A DNA stretch of 64,000 nt from assembly GCA_964017235.1 (NCBI GenBank), contig OZ024938.1, positions 49,512,332 to 49,576,331 on the forward strand, given 5' to 3'. Position numbers and translations under genes: made by a program. Under the pieces are notes generated by a model. The model was not told the origin of the DNA. It worked only from the letters and a program-made list of their open reading frames with translations, and searched no databases. Positions 57,346 through 64,000 of this stretch are shown piece by piece (positions within the stretch are counted from its first letter, which is position 1; the number at the start of each line of letters is the position of its first letter). The stretch comes from Sabellastarte sp. h YS-2021 (Eukaryota; Annelida; Polychaeta; Sabellida; Sabellidae).

Positions 57346-57949
57346 TTAGTTTACTCAGCAAGGCCCCTATAAATATCTCTGAAGTTTCCAGGTGACATCT
57401 GAAGTCATGATCTGTTGGTTATTGCCAAGTCTCCCTTTGTAAAGTATGGAACAGTGAAATGTTTTGTGCAGTTTGTGAGCTGTGGTTTGCAATATGACCC
57501 TGGTATTGCTACCTTGGTAGCTTTAGTAGTTGGTATGGAAATTATCTGTATGGTTTTTTACCTATTTTTTCCTTGGGTCCCTTAAGTTTTATCCTTATAA
57601 TAGCCTACACACACATACAATTGTTCAATGAACCTTGAACAAGGATTCTGTTTCTTTGCAACAGAATCTACTGGTACAGATATAAAGTCCCCGAAAACCA
57701 TAAGGTTGTGGAACTTTTCCCATCAATCCTTCCAAATTATACCCCTAGTTTTTCCAGCGATTGTGTCTATGCTTACCAGGAGGATACCTAGTGTGAATGC
57801 ATCCAACACACCCTGGGCTTTTCAAACTTTTATTTCTTTCTTGTTCATTGGGTGTTGGTAATCCAGTGTAAATATAAAGTTTTCCCCCACATGAAGAAAG
57901 GTTCTTTCCAGGCATGGTTCATAAATGCAAATGTATATCCATCTTTGAA

Positions 57950-58100
57950 AGAAGGCAGAACTTTAACCTGTATGCATGACCTCAATGATGAATGCCAGTT
58001 TCAAACCTCAGGTCAATTTCCATTCATTGAGAAAGTTGTTGCCAAACAGTTATATGAACAAATTCTAACCCAGCAACTGTCACATATTTACCTGTCCGCA
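57950..58100 (+). pseudogene. Possible LINE reverse-transcriptase fragment
   Basis: Contains FPFIEKVVAKQLYEQI, similar to the non-LTR RT stretch SNLPFxxKVxEKVVxxQL. The flanks are degraded and it runs into the TGACCT-rich repeat at 58147. Class cannot be assigned. Confidence 0.4.
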
Positions 58101-58146
58101 TGTAAAGACACTACCACTCCAGGTCAGTTTAGTTGCAGTTCAGTTT

Positions 58147-59150
58147 TACCCCACAGATCTGAAGGGCTGTTTGGGGGTATTGTTTTCACCCATGGTGTCC
58201 GGATGGGCGGGCAGGCACGCCGAGGGGGGGGATGACAAAAAAGTTTGTCCGGCCTGTATCTCAGAAACCATAAGGTGTAGGAAGTTGATACTTGGTAGGG
58301 ACATTGGTTAGGGGGTGTAGGTGTGCAACATCATGGTGTGACCTTGATTTGACCTTACAGTAGTGACCTTGACTTATAAAAATCTTGTCCGGGCTATATC
58401 TCGGAAACCATAAGGTGTAGGAAGTTGATACTTGGTAGGGACATTGGCTGGGGTATGTAGATGTAAAACGTCATGGTGTGACCTTGATTTGACCTTGCCG
58501 TAGTGACCTTGACCCATAATGCCTTGTCCGGGCTATATTTCGGAAACCATAAGGTGTAGGAAGTTGATATTTGGTAGGGATATTGGTTGGGGGTTATAGG
58601 TGTGTAACGTCATAGTGTGACCTGGATTTGACCTTTAATGATCTTGCATATCTGATGCTATTTTAGCTCTCTACGGGGATATGTGATACTATTTTATCTC
58701 TCATATCTTTTTACTTGAATCTTGGTTGTCTTTTGAGTGTCTTTTGATGTAGATTAAGCACTGTTAAAGTCATATTGGAATTCATTAAGGGTTTTACTTT
58801 TGCAACTTCCCATTGTAACAGATGAGTCATTGAGTCACAGGCTTTGCCCCAACTCCACATATAATCATGTATTGCCACATCTGTGTGTATGGGTAATATT
58901 CAAAACATTCAAACCATAATTTGACTATACATAATTGTGACATTTTCATTGACAACTATTCTCCAGTTAAGAAATTTTACAGCATCATAACTTTTAGTTT
59001 ACTGAATTGTCTTGTTTTAATACTTAATCTTTACATGCTGTGCTCTGAAAGTATCCCAATCTGTGTACTGTTTCACTACTTCTATATCTCATGGTGTTGA
59101 AAAATATTTCCCCAGGCTGTGGGGTACGGGCATCTCTGGTGTTATTTTTT
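58147..59150 (+). repeat. TGACCT-rich minisatellite repeat, copy 2 (uninterrupted)
   Basis: The same ordered parts as at 42045: GTATTGTTTTCACCCATGG, a G-rich tract, three units keyed by GTCCGGGCTATATYTCGGAA (58247, 58387, 58526), then TTAAGCACTGTTAAAGTCAT, CTTCCCATTGTAACAGATG and a GGGTACGGGCATCTCTGG segment. It lacks the Helentron-like insertion between GTCAT and CTTCCCATT. Confidence 0.88.
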
Positions 59151-59329
59151 TTTCTTTTACCCCGATTTTTAACTTAGTTAACAAGTTTACCATATTCAAT
59201 TCAAGGTATCTTTCCATGGCAACTGTTCATTTGGTGACTGAGGTGTTGTATTTATTTAAGATTATAAAGGTCAAACTTGGAGTTTTATATAATGTCCAAC
59301 AGCGAGGGTCATTTGAGAGAGTTCCTAAG

Positions 59330-59425
59330 CATTGCCACTTCTGGTAGTCAAACCTACACAGAAGTGACTGCCTGTGATTAGATGACAAACTTGTTAACCA
59401 CTGGACCACTGAACACCACAAAGCT
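59330..59425 (-). repeat. SINE-like copy 2
   Basis: On the minus strand an A-box-like CAGTGGTCCAGTGGTTAAC is followed about 45 bases later by a B-box-like AGGTTTGACTACC, then the body shared with the copy at 61.3 kb. Suggests a tRNA-derived SINE. Confidence 0.55.
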
Positions 59426-61214
59426 CAATGGGGACTAGAGATCAGACACAGACTATACTGGCTCCAAAAAATACATGTTTTTGTCAATAGAGACACTCAA
59501 CAAAAGGAAGTTAAAATAAAAGCTGCTTGTTCAGAGAAGTCAAGCCTTCAAAGTCACAATGGAAACAAACAAGTCAATAACTGGGAGGTTATAGGAAGAT
59601 TAATGCAGCAGTTCAGTCCCACATGGACACTCCAAGACACCTACACATGAGTAGGTATCGAAAAATATTTTAGTAGGATCCAACCAATTTATATTGCATA
59701 TATTTAGATAAAATTTGCATGGTAACGCTGACAAAAAAAACAACATAACAAATTTGGCCAGTTACCTTTACGTCGCTTTTTTCCAAGGACAGAGCACACA
59801 GAGATTGTGATTAGTATTATACCATATAAAACTGTGTATTGAAGGAGTAAACAATTGAATATTAAGGACGTGCACAAACACATTGCAGAAACCACATGCA
59901 GTTTTGTATTAACCCTAAAGTTACATAAATTAATGAGACATAAATTTATGATGTGCACGGCCACTGATTGGACATGATCTGAACCAGCAGCAACAGTAGG
60001 ATGGCAGAAGGATGACCGTAGTATAAACGTGTGTCACACGAAACACAACCTCCATTTACCTCCACTCACCTTATGTTGCCATTGCACTTAAGTGTTACAC
60101 CAAAACATGACTGAGTCACCACCTTATATAAACTGCGTACCACACCTTCAGTTACCGTGTGAAAAATTCTTATGCGTATGCTCATAGTTCTAACTTCTGA
60201 GGCAGAAATTTTAAGCATTTAAACATTTCCATAGGATACTCAAGGAATTGGATGGTTTGCCACTGTGTCATAAGTTCGCATACCAACATCTGATGGTAGT
60301 TGAAGGACGGGGACATTTTATCCGAAGCATAGTACAGCGGGACGTACCAACTGTAATGTGACTGGGGTATTACAGCCTGAAACATAACACCGAACCATTG
60401 TTCAACACTGTCAACACAGCTTTCATATCTCAATATATTTGTAATTGCTGAAAAGGTGAAATGCTATCTAATACCAAACCCTCTTCCACCTCGCAGTAAC
60501 CATTAACAATGCAATTAAAGGGGGTTTCCTGTGAAGTTCAGATCACCAAGGAACTCAGGAAAAAGTAGGTATTAAGCAGTGTGGAGTGAAAGGTTTCAGC
60601 CACAGGGACGACTTTCGATGCTATAAGCAGTCTGAGTTGACCTGCAACTCATATCTGTGGTCGTTGACTACTCCAGTCCAAGGTGACTTGCGGTGAGGAC
60701 CTGATACGACCTCGGATGTTGCAAGGGTTGTAAAAGTCCCCAACCTTGAACTTACATCTGATTTCCAATAATAATTAACCAGTAGGTGTCAATACAGTGT
60801 TTCTCATAAATCCCCAAAATAATAAATTATTCTTAAGTTTTGTGTTTGAATTTACTTAACTATGTATAAGTATTTTGCTTAAGTAGATGCTTCATCAATT
60901 TGAATTATCATCCTTATTTGTTTAAACGAATATCAGTAATTTCACTGTCTTAGTTAAATATATGCTAATTATGCTCATTTTAAATTTAAATCAAGCAAAT
61001 TTATTATGTAGAGTATTTAAAAAACAATAGCAATAAAACAGTAACATTAATGGTAATAGAATACTCAGGAGGACATAATGAGACTGGATAAGAAGACCAT
61101 TTGATTTCAGTGAAAAGGTTGTTGAGGAATCAGTTAACGCTTACAAATAAAAAATTGGTGACTGCATCAGTGTCGTTCAACTGACCCAACAACTACTACT
61201 TGCATCAACGACAA
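59426..61214 (+). other. Intergenic, nothing recognised
   Basis: Unique-looking sequence. No ORF with recognisable domains and no repeat structure that I can define. Confidence 0.5.
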
Positions 61215-61375
61215 AGTCAAAGTACAAGTAAAACAGCCAGGGTCATATTGGGACAGATGCTCGGCATTGTTACTTGTGGGAGTCAAACCCGCACAGAAAT
61301 GACTGTGATTAGATAGAATTCTACCTGACCTGCTAACCCACTTGGCCACTGAGAACCTTGACTGTTTCAACGAGG
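61215..61375 (-). repeat. SINE-like copy 3
   Basis: Best preserved of the three. Minus strand starts GGTTCTCAGTGGCCAAGTGG (A box TGGCCAAGTGGG), with B box GGTTTGACTCCC about 50 bases on, and continues CCCAATATGACCCTGGCTG. tRNA-derived SINE inferred; RNA polymerase III activity not shown. Confidence 0.6.
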
Positions 61376-62462
61376 GTATTTGTCAATGGATGCATCATTA
61401 AAGGGTATGGGTATATAAATTGACTTTTAAATTACTTGTTACATCTAGTTCATTTATTTTGCTGTGGTTGACTTGTGGAATGTTTCATTGGCATGTATTG
61501 TTCCAAAATCAGGTAGAATCTAGAATTCTATTAAAAGTCTGGGGCAAAATAAAATAGTTTCTTCTTTGATTCACATACTACGGCCATTCACACAGTGAAT
61601 TTCCTTTTCAATACTGTTTTGCACATATTGACACTGGTCAAATATTATGCCAACAAAGGTATGTGAAACTAAAGCACGGGTTAACATTGGTTCGTGGTCA
61701 ATTCAGATACACAAGGCTGATTATATAGTCTGGACACCAGTCCACTTTGAAAAAAAACCGGACTGGTATCTTCTACGGTTACCTTCACCTGTTCTATCTG
61801 ACCTACTGTCAATTGCGATAGTGATTGACCTGAATCATGAGCTTCTGTGATTTATTTTTGGGGGGAAATAATTAAGTTATTTATATCTATTTACATAACT
61901 TTAAGTTACTTTTTATTATTATATGGCATCAAATATGGATAATGATCTGAGATAACATCAGGCGTTTGCAATTTATTAAATTGATAAACTTATTTCTTAA
62001 CTAATAAAAAGATTTACAGCAATTAAACTGTTACATAATTTCTCATTAAGACTTCCTAATTATCATCTCATACTGCTGGACTAAATAGCAGGGGAATACT
62101 ATCAAAATGTGCATCACATAACTTAAGCAAACATGTTTATGTCAGCTTTTTTCAGTACTGCTGCTACTATTGCTTGGCAACTTCCAATGCTAATTATCAA
62201 AATTGGCGACCACTACCAGACCCTCTTCCACAGAGGAAAGTGGTATGGGAACCAGACAAGTGATTACATTTTGGTCATGCCAGTGTAGAATTGGGATTTC
62301 CTGTACCTCTCAGTCAGGGAAGTTCATCACCCACCTGTCTTAGGCATAACCCCAAAGAACAGGCAGTATTCACATTAAAAACGACGGAATAGTAAATTAC
62401 CATAGCAATATATAATTATATGCTGAAAATCTATTGTGAAGAAGTAATATTGCCATAAGATG
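61376..62462 (+). other. Intergenic, nothing recognised
   Basis: AT-rich sequence without supported features. Confidence 0.5.
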
Positions 62463-63030
62463 CAAAACTCACTCTGCAGGGTTGTCACCCGTTCCTCAAA
62501 ATTTTCTCACATCACCCCTCAACTAAAAAAACTCCATTGGCTTCCAGTTAGGTATAGGGTATAATTCAAAATAGGCCTCATTACATACAAAATCCTCAAC
62601 CAAGGTCAGCCTGTTTACCTAAGAGAACTAATCCACCCCTACACTTCCTTTAGAAATACTAGACGAAGTACCCCTAAACTCAAGTTCCTTTATACCCCCA
62701 CTTTTGACCGTAGAGTTCATAAATCAATTAAACACTTCTCAAATTCTTTTAGTCACTATGCCCCAGTTCTTTGGAACTCTCTCCCCTTCCAAATAAGAAA
62801 CAGTCCCTCTGTCGCATCTTTCAGGAAACACCTCAAAACCCACCTTTTCAACTCTAGCTTCCCAACTTAGTCTCCTTCCCTCTTGGTCCCACCCACAAAC
62901 CTGGTATACTGACGTTGAACGCCCCTTGACTCTTCTTATAAGAAATGATTTTTGTTAACTAGCGCACTGAGTTCCCCTTATTGGGGAAGATATTGCGCCT
63001 GCAAAGCAGTAGATTAGATTAGGTGGCAAA
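62463..63030 (+). pseudogene. Truncated non-LTR retrotransposon (LINE), C-terminal end and 3' UTR
   Basis: 62463-62870 reads 135 codons plus stop in one frame with a single internal TAA (62562-62564): LCRVVTRSSKFSHITPQLKK, LHWLPVRYRV, ILNQGQPVYLRELIHPYTS, HYAPVLWNSLPFQIRNSPSV and FRKHLKTHLFNSSF. This is the region after the reverse transcriptase in L2/CR1/Rex-like LINEs (HITPxLKxLHWLPVxxR and VLWNSLPxxIRxxxS). A short 3' UTR with GATATTGCGCCTGCAAAGC and a (GATTA)n-like tail follows. 5'-truncated and inactive. Confidence 0.82.
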
Positions 63031-64000
63031 CTTGCTTTGCGAACGTCACTGGCCGAGAAGTAATTCTTTCAAGGTACAATTAGAATCTATGATCAGTTTA
63101 TGGGCCTAATTTGGGCGAATTTTTTATTCTGAACCCCCATAACATGAACAGCATTTTATATATTTTTTATGTTAACAGCCCAAATAATAGGTGTGTTATC
63201 CCTGTATCACTGCATCTAATATTATCCCCAAGCATTTACAGAAATATTAAAACTAATACTTTTTCTGTCTCTAATGGATGAAAACTCTCGAATCAGTTCG
63301 GGAGTCTATTTTGCAAAAAAAAAAAAATTAATAAATACTAAATGAATGTATCATCTGTTTGAAGTGTACATAATTATTATCTGTGGCCAGAAATCAAATA
63401 ATGAGCCTATCTTGCCCAAATCAAGTGTAGAGTAGTGTCTCTGCATGTTTCTCGGTCTAGAAAATGGAGTAGTGTTTGGTGGAAGTAATAGTCAGTTTAT
63501 AGGTTCGCTTTTGGTGAAATGTTAACTTTGAACCTGAAAATTCGAGTATTTAATGTATTATAAGGTTGATAGCTGAGATGTCATCCTGTTTATCATTGTA
63601 CCAGATATAATTTCCCAGATATTTGTAGAAATATTGAAAAACATTGCTTTCTTTGCCTTCCATTACTGAAAATTCTGAGATCAGTTTATAGGTCTATTTA
63701 AAAATTCCACTTGACGGATTACTTCCTTGATTAACCATGTATGTACTGTTACTTGTGGTCACTGAGGGATGACCAAGTTATGATTCTATATTGTTCAAAT
63801 GAAATGGTGACCAAATAGAATATTTATTGTTACCATGATTTATCAGAATCTATGAATTTATCACTACTGTCCATTTCTGTAGAACTCTTGGGTCTGTAGT
63901 TTTTAATGCTTTATATTTCATGATTATTTCAGCAATAATTTAAATTAAAAGACACTTTAGTCAGTTGTCACAGATAAACTATGTTTTATGTGGGATCATT
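63031..64000 (+). other. Right edge, nothing recognised
   Basis: AT-rich sequence with an A13 run near 63316. No supported gene or repeat. It may be intronic to a gene beyond the window. Confidence 0.45.

Overview
This is a 64-kb piece of an animal nuclear genome: AT-rich, intron-containing and very rich in transposons and tandem repeats. The gene content (a LanC-like protein and the Arp2/3 complex subunit ARPC2) is metazoan. The mix of a DIRS retrotransposon, Helentron-like elements with long internal satellite arrays and many small fold-back elements is most like a mollusc, probably a bivalve; that placement is inference, because no species-diagnostic sequence was seen. Only two host genes could be supported, and every splice junction given was checked by reading frame.

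Layout. (1) About 0.5-19.2 kb, minus strand: five exons of a LanC-like (LANCL) gene whose 3' exons lie beyond the left edge and whose first exon(s) were not found. One intron, about 14.6 kb long, has been invaded by a structurally complete DIRS-type tyrosine-recombinase retrotransposon (5144-18249). A 6.7-kb Helentron-like element (copy 1, 10922-17597) is nested in its 3' untranslated region. (2) 20.4-25.1 kb: a second copy of the same Helentron-like element, upstream of the LANCL exons. (3) 25-34 kb: intergenic or unassigned sequence with minisatellites, a ~350-bp tandem array ending in a (CGG)n tract and a terminal hairpin, and fold-back elements. (4) 34.2-52.6 kb, plus strand: a complete nine-exon ARPC2 gene encoding 300 residues, divergent from LANCL. 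Its introns hold a hAT-like element, a pair of inverted 580-bp elements, a TGACCT-rich minisatellite interrupted by Helentron copy 3 (42900-46595), and two clusters of palindromes with a 29-bp pitch. (5) 52.6-64 kb: no host gene recognised; small MITEs, SINE-like pieces, a second copy of the TGACCT minisatellite and decayed LINE fragments.

How parts relate. The DIRS element carries a gag-like region (three frame breaks), an RT/RNase H/methyltransferase-like ORF, an overlapping tyrosine recombinase ORF, inverted terminal repeats, and an internal complementary region that matches both outer ends joined together. The three Helentron-like copies share termini: a terminal hairpin at one end, and at the other a subterminal inverted copy of the same GCGTCCC motif, a palindrome and CTAG. 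They differ mainly in the number of 133-bp units (about 35, 19 and 14). None carries a recognisable Rep/helicase gene, so they look non-autonomous. A paralogous repeat at 58.1-59.1 kb gives an apparent empty site for copy 3 and supports its boundaries without a clear target-site duplication.

The strongest candidates for something under-described are the satellite-bearing Helentron-like family, with its higher-order array structure and repeated YY1-like sites; the 29-bp-pitch palindrome clusters; and the inverted element pair flanking ARPC2 exons 5-7, one copy of which ends 24 bases from the exon 5 splice acceptor.
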